From assembly GCF_002077945.1 (NCBI RefSeq), contig NZ_LVYD01000042.1, positions 333,202 through 397,201 on the forward strand: DNA of 64,000 nt. Direction: 5' to 3'. Positions 11,101 through 19,278 of the stretch are shown in pieces; position 1 is the first letter of the stretch, and each line of letters begins with the position of its first letter. Made by a program: the position numbers and the translations under genes. The DNA comes from Niastella vici (lineage in GTDB: Bacteria > Bacteroidota > Bacteroidia > Chitinophagales > Chitinophagaceae). The notes beneath the pieces are model-generated. The model was not told the DNA's origin. It saw nothing but the letters and a program-made list of their open reading frames with translations, and did not search any database.

Positions 11101-12392
11101 CCAAGGCAGCACAAATAGGGCTCGATCTTGTTTATCAGATAGAATGCAATGTGCCTTACCGCATCACCGGCGACAGTTCCCGCCTTCGCCAGATACTGAT
11201 CAACCTGGTGGGCAATGCCATTAAATTCACGCATACCGGTGAAGTGTTTGTACGAGTATACCTGATGGATAATCGTACAACCGATACCGTACGATTAGGG
11301 TTTGAAGTGCGCGATACCGGTATTGGCATACCGGAAGATAAGCTCGAACGCCTGTTCAAAGCCTTTTCGCAGGTTGACTCTTCTACCACCCGCAAATATG
11401 GCGGCACCGGTTTGGGTCTTGTCATTTGCGAAAAGCTCATTAAACTGATGAGCGGTTATATTGAAGTGGAAAGTAAACCCGGCCAGGGCTCTGTATTCGC
11501 ATTTGCCATTACCACAAAAACGGCCAGCCAGGACGTACCCAATGAAACCATTATGAACCTGGGCGATGTGGAAGGGAAACGCTTACTGGTTGTTGACGAC
11601 AACGCTACCAACAGAAAGATACTTAAGGTGCAACTGGAACAATGGAAACTGCACCCGGTAATGGCCGCTTCGGGCAACCAGGCGCTTGAATTACTGAGCA
11701 GCGGTGTGGTGTTCGACCTGGTGCTAACCGACATGCACATGCCCGAAATGACCGGCATCGAGCTCGCCGGGCACATACGTTCGCGCTTTCCTCAGCTGCC
11801 TGTTATGTTGTTAAGTTCTGTAGGCGATGAGCTAAGCAGGGAACAGCGCAACCTGTTCAGTTTTGTTTTAACCAAGCCCATCAAACAACAGATATTGTGC
11901 AAACATATTCTCAGCACATTCAGTAAAACCGCCAGCGTGGTGATAGAAAAAGAAACTACTGATCAGCAATTATTACAGGCGGAGTTTGCAGAACAATATC
12001 CATTGCAATTATTACTGGCCGAAGACAATCCATTTAACCAGGCGGTGGCCACAGCCATTCTGAATAAGCTGGGTTATCAATTCGACCTGGCCGAGAACGG
12101 CGAACAGGTGCTCGGGAAACTGCAACAAAAAACTTATGATATTATATTGATGGATGTGCAAATGCCTGAAATGGATGGACTGGAAGCTACCCGCCTCATC
12201 AGGAAAACGCATACAGGCCAGCAACCCGTGATCGTTGCCATGACGGCAAATGCGATGCAGGAAGACAGGGAAGATTGCCTGCAGGCCGGTATGAACGATT
12301 ATTTAAGCAAACCGGTGAACCCCGACGACCTGGTGCTGATGCTGAAAAAATGGGGCACAAAAGCTTTACATGCGCTGCAGGACCGGGCGTGA
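8196..12392 (+). CDS. Hybrid two-component sensor (propeller-Y_Y_Y-kinase-REC-REC)
   Basis: A 1398-residue membrane sensor. In order: signal peptide (to about 22); around fourteen two-component propeller repeats forming a periplasmic double beta-propeller (motifs [41 protein letters not shown]); Y_Y_Y domain (about 730-800, [13 protein letters not shown]); one membrane helix (about 803-827); coiled coil; HisKA with phospho-acceptor His890 ([11 protein letters not shown]); HATPase ([26 protein letters not shown]); and two receiver domains with acceptor Asp1179 (LTDMHMPEM) and Asp1320 ([11 protein letters not shown]). PUL sensors of this class detect the oligosaccharide in the periplasm. Unlike classical PUL HTCS proteins, it ends after the second receiver with no AraC-type DNA-binding domain, so a separate output protein is needed. 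Confidence 0.95.
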   Translation: MKAIVWLFVLFLCCNCFVAHSQQQQLRFEHLGINDGLSQSNVTCILQDSKGFMWFGTKDGINTYDGYQFTVYKNNATDSNSLSHNFIKNIIEDDKGNLWIATWGGGVDRFDRNRKKFTHYKYQANNANSIADNFITSLQFSPDGILWIGTQNSGLNRLDTKTGLITRYVFNGNDPNSISDNFVTTIYEDSRNRLWVGTLRNGLNLFNRKTGVFTRFRQNQNDAHSLGSNAVVRLFEDSRHRLWIGTMGGLDVMENDLARFRHFKNDPANSNSLPINVVFALAEDDAHNIWIGTENGGLSILNPETSVFSTYTQDDIDDRSLTNNSIYSVYRDRQGNMWVGTYNGGINLHSKGFNLFVHYRHSSMPNSLSHNKLLGICESTGGDIWLGTDGGGLNRFNPRTKQFTRFEHQTGKANSICGNVIISLYGDKDHNVWMGTYGEGITVFNEKNNTYKYLKHEASNANCLAGNNVCAIFQDADKEMWIGTYGNGVDKYNIKTGKFTNYRFDSTNRNSVSNDRIVNILQDSRGYIWVGTFEGGINRFDKKTGLFTRFTHNDNSRSISSDQITYIYEDRYKNVWIGTHFGLNCYTPSTNQFTVYTMRDGLPGNIIEGIAEDNKGNLWLSTNYGICRFNPITRACKKFSVADGLQSNEFTGTSVLKSRSGHIYFGGVNGFNEFYPDNIHPEVYDAPLIFTGFQIFNKEVPVADEHNPKSPLTQPVSETKAITLPYSSSVISFDFVSLNYTSKDKKQYAYRLKGFDKNWNFVGTRHSATYTNLDPGKYVLEVKGLNSEGEWSSKSTSIQLTILPPFWLTLWFKLLCVIGAAAFILMVYKYRVRRIQAHNAALEVQVQERTRQLAQSINEERSARQDAEKAHAEAEKANKAKSIFLATMSHEIRTPMNGVIGMASLLGQTPLNDEQRSYTETIKTCGENLLTVINDILDFSKIESGKLELEEKEFDLRTCIEEVLDMFAPKAAQIGLDLVYQIECNVPYRITGDSSRLRQILINLVGNAIKFTHTGEVFVRVYLMDNRTTDTVRLGFEVRDTGIGIPEDKLERLFKAFSQVDSSTTRKYGGTGLGLVICEKLIKLMSGYIEVESKPGQGSVFAFAITTKTASQDVPNETIMNLGDVEGKRLLVVDDNATNRKILKVQLEQWKLHPVMAASGNQALELLSSGVVFDLVLTDMHMPEMTGIELAGHIRSRFPQLPVMLLSSVGDELSREQRNLFSFVLTKPIKQQILCKHILSTFSKTASVVIEKETTDQQLLQAEFAEQYPLQLLLAEDNPFNQAVATAILNKLGYQFDLAENGEQVLGKLQQKTYDIILMDVQMPEMDGLEATRLIRKTHTGQQPVIVAMTANAMQEDREDCLQAGMNDYLSKPVNPDDLVLMLKKWGTKALHALQDRA

Positions 12393-12396
12393 TGCT

Positions 12397-12500
12397 GGTC
12401 AATGGTGAATGGTCAATGGTGAATAGCTCGCGATATTTGAAATTAATAACTGATCCTGCGCCGCCAAAATTTATTGCCCATTGCCCATTGACCATTGACC
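12397..12500. repeat. Inverted element with arms of the heptamer GGTSAAT
   Basis: The left arm (12397-12424) is four uninterrupted units of GGTCAAT/GGTGAAT. The right arm (12473-12500) is four units of ATTGCCC/ATTGACC, the reverse complement of the same unit. A 48-bp unrelated spacer separates them, so the transcript could fold into a long hairpin. It begins four bases after the sensor-kinase stop codon. A second copy of this design is at 61852-62055. Confidence 0.85.
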
Positions 12501-12684
12501 AAATACGAAGGGCCATCCCGGCGAACCAGGACAGCCCTCATACCCCTCCGGGCTACTAATCATTTATGGACATGGGAGGAGTTGTACATTGACCGCCGAA
12601 GCCGCCAGCCGCGGAGAATCCGGCGAGAGCTTGGATAAGGCATGGCAGAACAGGATAACCGGTTACAGGTCTAAGATAACCCGG

Positions 12685-12966
12685 TCAAGGTTTTTTTTTA
12701 CCCCTTTTGTCATTACCGAAATGTTGCGTGTGCGCTAACGTAAAGATCGCCTTATAGTCTACATCCAACAGATCACTGATCTTGTACAATTCAGCTAACG
12801 TAAACTGATCAACGTTGGTGATCAATCGCGTCATCCGGTTATTGTTAGTACCCAGGTCGTGAGCCATAATAGTTTTTGGAACATGGGTAAAGATTTCCTT
12901 AAATTCGGTTATGTGTCTCCCCTCAATCAAAAATTTTACAGCTTTATATCGTGGATCTCTTTCCAT
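12685..12966 (-). CDS. Small protein with Cro/C1-like helix-turn-helix pattern
   Basis: A 93-residue protein. Residues about 28-80 follow the helix pattern of an XRE/HTH_3 domain: VPKTIMAHDLGTNNNRMTRL (helices 2-3 position), then FTLAELYKISDLLDVDYKAI, the usual 'helix 4, leucine-rich, LDVD' ending. The C-terminus is basic (KRGKKKP). No enzyme motif or signal peptide. It faces away from the UmuD'/UmuC operon across 305 bp that contain a half-site array, so it could be that operon's regulator; this is inference. The reading as HTH is moderately sure; a non-binding relative is possible. Confidence 0.65.
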   Translation of the reverse strand: MERDPRYKAVKFLIEGRHITEFKEIFTHVPKTIMAHDLGTNNNRMTRLITNVDQFTLAELYKISDLLDVDYKAIFTLAHTQHFGNDKRGKKKP

Positions 12967-13203
12967 TTACCAAAGAAAAAAAACAAATTCAATTGAAATT
13001 GCATAAAGGATGGTTTGTACTTTCTTTGTTATAACATGAACTTTTTTCGGTTGCGGTCATAACTAATTTCATTACGATCGGTACAGTGATCATCCCCTCA
13101 TTAACTGTTACAAAAACCGCTCAGCACCTGCATTTTATCAGTATCATTCCCCTGTCTGCCGTTGTAAGAACCGGAAGCGGATCACTCATTTCAAAAAGTT
13201 ATC

Positions 13204-13243
13204 CACTAAATTTATTAGTACAAATCTACTAATATTCTTAGTA
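13204..13243. promoter_or_regulatory. Array of four alternating TTAGTA-type half-sites (putative operator)
   Basis: Four copies of one half-site alternate in orientation: CACTAA (13204-13209), TTAGTA (13215-13220), TACTAA (13227-13232), TTAGTA (13238-13243). The starts are 11, 12 and 11 bp apart, about one helical turn. A further AGTAC/GTACT pair (13217-13221 and 13249-13253) brackets the right part. The array ends 28 bp before the UmuD' start codon, where a repressor would block transcription or early elongation. It resembles in base content the TTAG/TACTA-type LexA sites known in xanthomonads, but no lexA gene is in the window. Confidence 0.6.
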
Positions 13244-13271
13244 TTCTCGTACTGCAATCAAACAAATAATT

Positions 13272-13649
13272 ATGGGTTTCCCGTCTCCGGCAAAAGATTA
13301 CCAGGAGGATGTCATCGAATTATCCCAATACCTGGTTCAGCACCCTACCGCTACCTTTTATTTCCGTGTATCAGGCGACAGTATGATCAATGCCTGTATG
13401 CCGCATGGGGCCCTGCTGGTGGTTGACCGGTCAATAAAACCCGTCAGCGGCATGATCGTGCTGGCGGTGGTAAATGGCGAATTCACCGTGCGCCGCATTG
13501 TTCAAACCCGTAAAACACTGGTGCTGCACCCTGAAAACCCTGCTTACAAACCATTGGTAGTCACCGAAGAAATGAATATGCAGGTATGGGGCGTTGTAAC
13601 CGCCGTGGTAGTTAAGTATAAATATGATAAAAATGATCGCGTTGGTTGA
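13272..13649 (+). CDS. umuD: UmuD'-like translesion polymerase accessory protein (S24 fold)
   Basis: A 125-residue LexA/UmuD-fold protein. It starts [10 protein letters not shown], matching E. coli UmuD from Gly25, the first residue after self-cleavage. The 24-residue N-terminal arm and its Cys-Gly site are absent, and an in-frame TAG at 13239 with no start codon between excludes a longer form. Active-site Ser is kept (Ser37 in SGDSM, equal to E. coli Ser60). The catalytic Lys97 position is Arg74 (GEFTVRR where E. coli has GEFTVKK), with no gap in between. It therefore looks like a form made directly as active UmuD', unable to and not needing to cleave itself. The umuC reading frame overlaps its 3' end. 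E. coli comparison is from memory. Confidence 0.9.
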   Translation: MGFPSPAKDYQEDVIELSQYLVQHPTATFYFRVSGDSMINACMPHGALLVVDRSIKPVSGMIVLAVVNGEFTVRRIVQTRKTLVLHPENPAYKPLVVTEEMNMQVWGVVTAVVVKYKYDKNDRVG

Positions 13650-14895
13650 CTGTAATAATTTTTACGCCTCGTGCGAACGGCTTTTTCAACCCCGGCTGCA
13701 AGGCAGGCCAGTGGTGGTGCTCAGCAATAACGACGGCTGCGTAATTGCGCGGAGCGACGAGGCCAAGGCATTGGGCATTGAAATGGGAACGCCTTCCTTC
13801 CTCATTGAGGCCCTGCTGCAACAACACAACGTATCAGTTTTTTCCTCCAACTATACGCTTTATGGCGATCTGAGCGACCGGGTCATGACAACCCTGTCGC
13901 AGTTTGCCGATCAGCTGGAAGTGTATTCAATCGATGAGGCCTTTCTCAACCTTACTGCCTTCCGCCATCATAATTTAACCGAATATGCCCATAACATCCG
14001 CAATACCGTACTGCAAAATACAGGCATTCCTGTTTCCATAGGTATAGCGCCTTCCAAAACACTGGCCAAAATAGCCAACCGTTTAGTAAAGAAAAGCAAC
14101 AAACAACTAGGTGTGTATTGTATTGACACCACCGAAAAAATACAATTCGCCCTGCAGCAAACCCAGGTAAAAGACATTTGGGGTATCGGCAGCCAGTATA
14201 CGAAACTGCTCGCGAAAAACGGCTTTATCACCGCCTGGGATGTATCGCGTGCCCCTGAAGCATGGATCAAAAAGAACCTGTCGGTTGTTGGCCAGCGTAT
14301 GTACCATGAGCTCAAAGGCATTTCATGCATTGCTTTTGAAGACATGCCGCCCAAAAAGAAAATGGTATGCGTGGCCCGGGGATTCGGCAAGGTATTAAGC
14401 GAGCAACACGAGGTAATGGAAGCGCTGGCCAATTTTACCGCCATGGTAGCGGCTAAGCTGCGCAGTGAGCAGCTGGCCACCAACACCATCCAGATCTTTG
14501 TACAAACAAATGCCCATCGCAGCAACGAGCCGCAATATTTCAGGTCGCTCACCATACAATTGCCGGTAGCCACCAACAGCACCAATGAACTTATACAACA
14601 TGCGAGGCAGGGCCTTGAAACCATTTACCGGCCAGGTTATAATTATAATAAAACAGGCTGCACCGCTATGGAACTGATCCCCGAGGCCGAAATACAAAGT
14701 GGTATCTTTGATACAGAAAACCGTGGGCGTAATTCGCAGCTGATGCAGGTGCTTGATAAAGTGAACCGGTCGTTCGGGAAAAATGCCGTGCGGCTCGCCC
14801 TGCAGGGATTTAGTACGAAGTGGAAATTGCGGCAGCTGAAATTATCCCCCTGTTATACCACCCGCATTGAGGAAGTGCTGACAATAAAAATCTGA
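13633..14895 (+). CDS. umuC: UmuC-like Y-family DNA polymerase (Pol V catalytic subunit)
   Basis: The start at [15 protein letters not shown] aligns with the E. coli start MFALCD; an ATG three codons upstream (13624) is possible. The 420-residue length matches E. coli UmuC (422). Visible Y-family motifs: catalytic Asp in [40 protein letters not shown], the DE catalytic pair in the palm; [17 protein letters not shown]. After these come the thumb and little-finger domains, with a UmuC-specific C-terminus ([20 protein letters not shown]). It performs error-prone synthesis across DNA damage together with UmuD'. It overlaps the umuD frame by 17 bases, indicating coupled translation. Confidence 0.95.
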   Translation: MIALVDCNNFYASCERLFQPRLQGRPVVVLSNNDGCVIARSDEAKALGIEMGTPSFLIEALLQQHNVSVFSSNYTLYGDLSDRVMTTLSQFADQLEVYSIDEAFLNLTAFRHHNLTEYAHNIRNTVLQNTGIPVSIGIAPSKTLAKIANRLVKKSNKQLGVYCIDTTEKIQFALQQTQVKDIWGIGSQYTKLLAKNGFITAWDVSRAPEAWIKKNLSVVGQRMYHELKGISCIAFEDMPPKKKMVCVARGFGKVLSEQHEVMEALANFTAMVAAKLRSEQLATNTIQIFVQTNAHRSNEPQYFRSLTIQLPVATNSTNELIQHARQGLETIYRPGYNYNKTGCTAMELIPEAEIQSGIFDTENRGRNSQLMQVLDKVNRSFGKNAVRLALQGFSTKWKLRQLKLSPCYTTRIEEVLTIKI

Positions 14896-14898
14896 GCC

Positions 14899-15390
14899 AT
14901 GCACAATCCGTTTGTTTTGCTCACCACCCGCCTGCTCGAATCGCTCATCAAAGCGGGCAACACCTTCTTTGTGCGGCAAACATACAATCGAGGCAAAAAC
15001 CCGTTGGACCCACTCAACAAAGCCGCATTTTTATTCACGCATTATACTGATTACAGCCGCGCCAAAACGCATTACGATACGCTCGACAATGACCCCAATA
15101 AATTCCTGTATAATATTCATGAAGCAGAACACTACGAAAAATTATTCATTGCAGCCGGTCAGCCCGAAGGGTTTCATATTTTCAGCCCGCTGGTGCAGCA
15201 ACCCTGGAAGCCCACGCCGGCCATAGCAGCAAAGATCCGCACATACATTAGTCAAAAAATGAATTGGACGCCAGGCAGGAATGACAATGTGAAAGCCGAT
15301 CTTTTTGTTCAGTTTGGCGAACTTTTCATTACTTTGAAGTATGGGATCCATGAGGTAAAATTACCGCTTGCAGACATTGAAAATTTTTGA
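14899..15390 (+). CDS. Unknown protein in the umuD'C-SRAP operon
   Basis: A 163-residue protein not recognised as a known family. It has no signal peptide or membrane segment and is rich in aromatic and charged residues (NTFFVRQTYNRGKNPLDPLN, KFLYNIHEAEHYEKLFIAAG, VQFGELFITLKYGIHEVKLP). The gene starts three bases after the umuC stop and ends three bases before the SRAP gene, so it is certainly part of the transcript. Position implies a role in damage tolerance, for example as a polymerase or lesion-processing partner; nothing in the sequence proves this. Confidence 0.85.
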   Translation: MHNPFVLLTTRLLESLIKAGNTFFVRQTYNRGKNPLDPLNKAAFLFTHYTDYSRAKTHYDTLDNDPNKFLYNIHEAEHYEKLFIAAGQPEGFHIFSPLVQQPWKPTPAIAAKIRTYISQKMNWTPGRNDNVKADLFVQFGELFITLKYGIHEVKLPLADIENF

Positions 15391-15393
15391 TGC

Positions 15394-16209
15394 ATGTGTT
15401 ACGATATATCTTTTTCATCGAACATTCAGTTAATAACAGATTATTTGCCCGACCTGGTTGTTGATCCGCAATTATCGATCGGTTTTGATTTTGATATGGC
15501 CATTCACGTAATGGCGCAGGCTTACCGCAAATATCCGGTCATTATTGCTGAGGACGATACCGCGGGCGCGCGGTATAAATTAATGCCGTTCGAGTGGGGT
15601 GTAATAGCCGATTACATGAACACGCCGGAAAAGATAAAGCAAAGCCGTCAGTACATGTGCAATGCGCAAAGCGAAAAGATCATCAATGACAAAAAATCGT
15701 TCTGGAGAAGGATCCGGGCAAAAAGATGTCTCATCCCCGTCACAGGTATATATGAACACCGCGAAATAAAAGGCTGGAAAAATAAAGTGCCTTATTTTGT
15801 ACGCCTCAAAGAACGGCCCATGTTCTGCATTCCCGGTTTATATTATTACAGCCCCATTCCCGATGTGGAGACCGGCGAAATAAAAGGCACCTTCACGCTT
15901 ATTACCCGTTCTGCCAATTCCATCATGAAGCAGATCCATAATGGCGGGCCGAATGTATTCCGCATGCCGATGTTTTTGCCCAAAGAACTGGAATTAAAAT
16001 GGTTAGAACCGGGATTGACCGATGAAGCCATTCAACAGGTACTTGATTTTGAAATGCCTTCTGAGGAAATGGATTACTGGCCGGTGTTCACCATCCGTTC
16101 TACCAAACCCCGCCCCGATGGCCTGGAAAAAACAGCGCCGTATGCCTGGCCCAATTTGCCCCCGTTGGGTATTGATGAAAGTACGGAGCAAAAAAACCTG
16201 TTTTCATAG
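15394..16209 (+). CDS. SRAP/HMCES-family abasic-site crosslinking protein (YedK-like)
   Basis: A 271-residue SOS-response-associated peptidase family protein. Cys2 (MCYDIS) is the residue that becomes N-terminal and bonds covalently to abasic sites in single-stranded DNA. The other active-site positions are present: Asn90 (YMCNAQSE), Glu121 (TGIYEH) and His182 (KQIHNGG). The region after His182 differs from the compact HxRMP of E. coli YedK: several residues separate the His from RMPMFLP. It shields abasic sites from error-prone processing, which fits the company of UmuD'/UmuC. Last gene of the four-gene operon. Confidence 0.93.
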   Translation: MCYDISFSSNIQLITDYLPDLVVDPQLSIGFDFDMAIHVMAQAYRKYPVIIAEDDTAGARYKLMPFEWGVIADYMNTPEKIKQSRQYMCNAQSEKIINDKKSFWRRIRAKRCLIPVTGIYEHREIKGWKNKVPYFVRLKERPMFCIPGLYYYSPIPDVETGEIKGTFTLITRSANSIMKQIHNGGPNVFRMPMFLPKELELKWLEPGLTDEAIQQVLDFEMPSEEMDYWPVFTIRSTKPRPDGLEKTAPYAWPNLPPLGIDESTEQKNLFS

Positions 16210-16595
16210 TAAAACTACTGGAACCCCTTATTGAAACAATAATATAAATAATTACCCGTTCTTTATTTCTCATTACGGGAAAGAAGCAAGCGCACTGTGG
16301 ATAGGCAAGAAACCGGAAACTGAGTACAGATCATTAAATACACCCATTTACACCCGGCCTGTAAGGTGAACAGTGCGGAACACATCGGCTTATGAAGAAA
16401 AGTACAATTCGATTGCACACGCCGTATTTCCGCTCCCATCTTAAGACTTACCAGGCCGTATTTCGCGGTTTATTACGATCGGAAAAATACGGATCAAAAT
16501 AAATATTCACTGTTGATATCATTTGAAACCGGTATTTGTTGAATAGTAAAACTTTTTATATTTTTCGAGGTATATAACTTAATCCTGTTAATCCC
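16210..16595. other. Intergenic region before the NHL-repeat protein gene
   Basis: No gene is seen. GCCGTATTTC occurs twice (about 16421 and 16454) and a near inverse, GGAAAAATACGG, at about 16481, so a repeated regulatory motif is possible. A plausible Bacteroidota promoter (TTTG near 16536, TATATTTTT near 16557) lies shortly before the downstream start codon. Confidence 0.35.
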
Positions 16596-18743
16596 ATGAA
16601 ACTCAACCAGATTGTATTTCAAGGCTTGCTGATGTTCGTCAGCAGTTCTGTAGCGTACTCCCAAACCATTACTACTGTTGCCGGTACCATCGGCTCTCCC
16701 GGATATGCGGGTGATGCTGGCCCGGCCAATAGCGCCAAGTTTAACCAACCAAGGGCAGTTGCAACCGACAACGACAATAACCTGTACATCGCGGATATGC
16801 GTAACCACGTTATCCGTAAAGTAGCTCCCAACGGTATAGTAAACACGGTTGCTGGTAATGGCACTAATGGTAACGCCGGTGCCGGAGGGCCCGCCACCGC
16901 AGCCCAGTTGGCTCAGCCCACGGGTATGACTCTCGACAATGAAGGAAATATCTACATTGCCGACTACAACGCCTCAGTTATCAAAAAGGTAACCTCTTCA
17001 GGTATTATGACCATCTTCGCCGGTAACGGTACAGAAGGTTTCAGTGGTGATGGAGGTCCGGCTGCACAAGCCAAACTGTATCGCCCCACTGCTGTAGCTG
17101 TTGATAAAGAAGGCAGCGTGTACATTTCTGATGCCAGTAACAAGGTTATCAGAAAAGTAACCAAGCAAGGTATCATCTCTACCATTGCAGGTGTACCCGG
17201 AAGAGCAGGTTATGCAGGCGATGGCGGTGCGGCTACGAAAGCCTTGTTAACACAACCTGCAGGTATAGCTGTAGATAACCAGGGCAATTTATACATAGCC
17301 GATCCTTCCAACTCGGTAATTCGTAAAGTAAATACTGCCGGTATCATCACCACCTTTGCCGGAAACGGAACAGCCGGTTACAGCGGTGATAATGGCCCTG
17401 CGACCAAAGCCCAGTTCCAGATCGGTTCTCCCCAGGGTTTGGCGGTTGACCCGGAAGGCAACGTATACGCTTCTGACTATCAGAACCACGCTATCAGAAA
17501 GATCAATGCAAGAGGTATCATCACTACTATCGCTGGTACAGGTGCTCCTGATTACGCTGGCGACGGTGGTCCCGCTATCCTTGCTAAAATATGGTACCCC
17601 ATCGGTATCGCTACTGATGCCGGCGGTAACGTGTTCATCACTGATAGTTATAATAATACCATCCGTGAAATAGTTTCTTCCTGTAATGCACCCATGCCTT
17701 CCTTCGAAATACAACCCGCTAACAAAAGTGTTTGTAAAGGCGGTAACGTTGCATTCAGCGTAAAAGCTACCCATGCCGAAAATTATCAATGGCAGGTGTC
17801 TGCAAATGGCGACTGGAGCGATATTACAGACGGCACCAATTACTCAGGAGCTACAACCAACATCCTGACCGTAATTAATGTAGGCGACAAAATGAACAAC
17901 TACCAGTATCGTTGCGTAGCCAACAATGCCTGCCGCACCCTGTTCTCAAATAAAGCAGCATTAAGTATCACTGGCGGCGCAAGCCCTACCCTCACCGTTG
18001 CACCTGCCCTCAATGGTATGTGTGCCGGTTCACCAGCAACCTTCACTGTTAAAGTAGCCAATGGCGGCACAGCCCCGGCTTATAAATGGTTGGTGAATGG
18101 TGCCGAAGTTGGCGTAACTACTGCCACTTACAGCAACCCAATGTTAGGAAATGGCGATAAAGTAAGCGCAGTACTGACAAGCGCAACAGGTTGTACCGGT
18201 GGCGCTATCACTTCAAACGTTATTGAAGTGAACATGGGTACTGCACCCGAAATAAAAGCCAACACAGAAATAAAGATCTTCGAAGGTTTCAGTGCTAAAT
18301 TAACAGCTACCAGCGGCACCCCCATCACCGCTTACTCATGGACACCTTCAGCAGGTATCACTGCTGCCGGTAACACTGCTAACCCGGTTGTAAAACCTGC
18401 CAAAACCACTACGTATAAAGTAACAGCAACAAACGCCAGTGGTTGCGCCGGAACTGCAGAAGTAACTGTAACTGTTATCAAGCGCATCGCCATGCCGAAG
18501 TCATTCACTCCTGGCAAAGGCAACTTCCAGATCCCTGCAGTTGATCCTGCTTTCGCAATGAGTACTTTCTCAGTGCTCGATGGAACCGGAAAAGTTGTTT
18601 TCACCACCAGCGATATCAACAAAGGCTGGGATGGTAACATCAAAGGCGCTAAAGCACCAGCCGGTACTTATAGCTACTCAATTACCGGTACCCTGCAAAC
18701 AGGAAAGATCAGCGTAAAAGGAACAGTTCAAGTTATCAGATAA
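16596..18743 (+). CDS. Secreted NHL-repeat protein with T9SS type B C-terminus
   Basis: A 715-residue exported protein. Signal peptide (to about residue 22, SSSVAYSQ). About six NHL repeats forming a beta-propeller (residues 25-360), each with the pattern GYAGDGGPA...L..P.G.AVD..GN.YIAD..N..IRK. Then two Ig/PKD-like domains (about 370-545) and a third around 550-630 (YSWTPSAGITAAG). The final 80 residues (FTPGKGNFQIP, KGWDGNIKGAKAPAGTYSYS, KGTVQVIR) match the gliding-motility/CHU_C C-terminal domain used for type IX secretion, type B. Expected on the cell surface or in the medium. NHL propellers usually bind protein or glycan; the ligand is unknown. Confidence 0.93.
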   Translation: MKLNQIVFQGLLMFVSSSVAYSQTITTVAGTIGSPGYAGDAGPANSAKFNQPRAVATDNDNNLYIADMRNHVIRKVAPNGIVNTVAGNGTNGNAGAGGPATAAQLAQPTGMTLDNEGNIYIADYNASVIKKVTSSGIMTIFAGNGTEGFSGDGGPAAQAKLYRPTAVAVDKEGSVYISDASNKVIRKVTKQGIISTIAGVPGRAGYAGDGGAATKALLTQPAGIAVDNQGNLYIADPSNSVIRKVNTAGIITTFAGNGTAGYSGDNGPATKAQFQIGSPQGLAVDPEGNVYASDYQNHAIRKINARGIITTIAGTGAPDYAGDGGPAILAKIWYPIGIATDAGGNVFITDSYNNTIREIVSSCNAPMPSFEIQPANKSVCKGGNVAFSVKATHAENYQWQVSANGDWSDITDGTNYSGATTNILTVINVGDKMNNYQYRCVANNACRTLFSNKAALSITGGASPTLTVAPALNGMCAGSPATFTVKVANGGTAPAYKWLVNGAEVGVTTATYSNPMLGNGDKVSAVLTSATGCTGGAITSNVIEVNMGTAPEIKANTEIKIFEGFSAKLTATSGTPITAYSWTPSAGITAAGNTANPVVKPAKTTTYKVTATNASGCAGTAEVTVTVIKRIAMPKSFTPGKGNFQIPAVDPAFAMSTFSVLDGTGKVVFTTSDINKGWDGNIKGAKAPAGTYSYSITGTLQTGKISVKGTVQVIR

Positions 18744-18764
18744 TATACCTGGGATATACATAAT

Positions 18765-18798
18765 AAAAAAAGGTGGACCGGTTGATCCACCTTTTTTT
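18765..18798 (+). terminator. Rho-independent terminator after the NHL-repeat gene
   Basis: GGTGGA (18772-18777) pairs with TCCACC (18786-18791), extended by an A-run pairing with the T-run. The T-tract follows directly. Because both A and T runs are present it can act in both directions. Confidence 0.9.
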
Positions 18799-18928
18799 AT
18801 TTATAACTATTCGCTTTCTCTACAATTTTATCAACTTCAGCACCCAGGAGTAGCCCGGAGATGATGTAGCGATCATACAGCAGCGTTTGGTTAGGAATAA
18901 ACATATAGAAGATCTTGTCCTGATCCAT
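18797..18928 (-). pseudogene. Short ORF, possible C-terminal remnant of a lost gene
   Basis: The minus strand carries 43 codons with natural-looking amino-acid content (MDQDKIFYMFIPNQTLLYDR then YIISGLLLGAEVDKIVEKAN). A stop codon lies seven codons upstream of the ATG. Its stop falls inside the terminator of the facing gene. It looks like the tail of a larger protein whose upstream part is gone, or a genuine micro-protein. Family not recognised. Confidence 0.3.
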
Positions 18929-19278
18929 CCTGCGGTATCCTGCAGGCTATATGTGGTTGAAATTCAATAGCCATTCAGCGCACACTTATCCACGATCAAG
19001 ATTCGGAGAAAAATTTGGCCGGGTACTTGTATATTTAAAAAAACATGTTAATCTTTGTATTAACATTTTTACTAAAGTAATAATCGTACCCAATCTCCTA
19101 CTGAACAGGCCCGTCTTACAAAACACAATCCATTCCGGCGAACTTATTCACACGTAAATGCAATTTACGGCCTGACTCTTCCTATACTGTATAATTCCAA
19201 TCTCCCCTGAGAACGTAACCATACTTCCAATACCTGTGGTCGTGCTTATCATTTGCTTCACCCTTTCAAACCACAAGT
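18929..19278. other. Intergenic region before the T9SS type A protein gene
   Basis: No convincing gene is seen; a 68-codon frame here has neither a signal nor a recognisable domain. The stretch is expected to hold the promoter of the downstream secreted protein. No clear repeat or terminator was found. Confidence 0.3.

Noticed and set aside
18951..19157. 68-codon plus-strand frame between two secreted-protein genes
   Set aside because: No signal, domain or ribosome-binding support; composition looks like non-coding AT-rich DNA.
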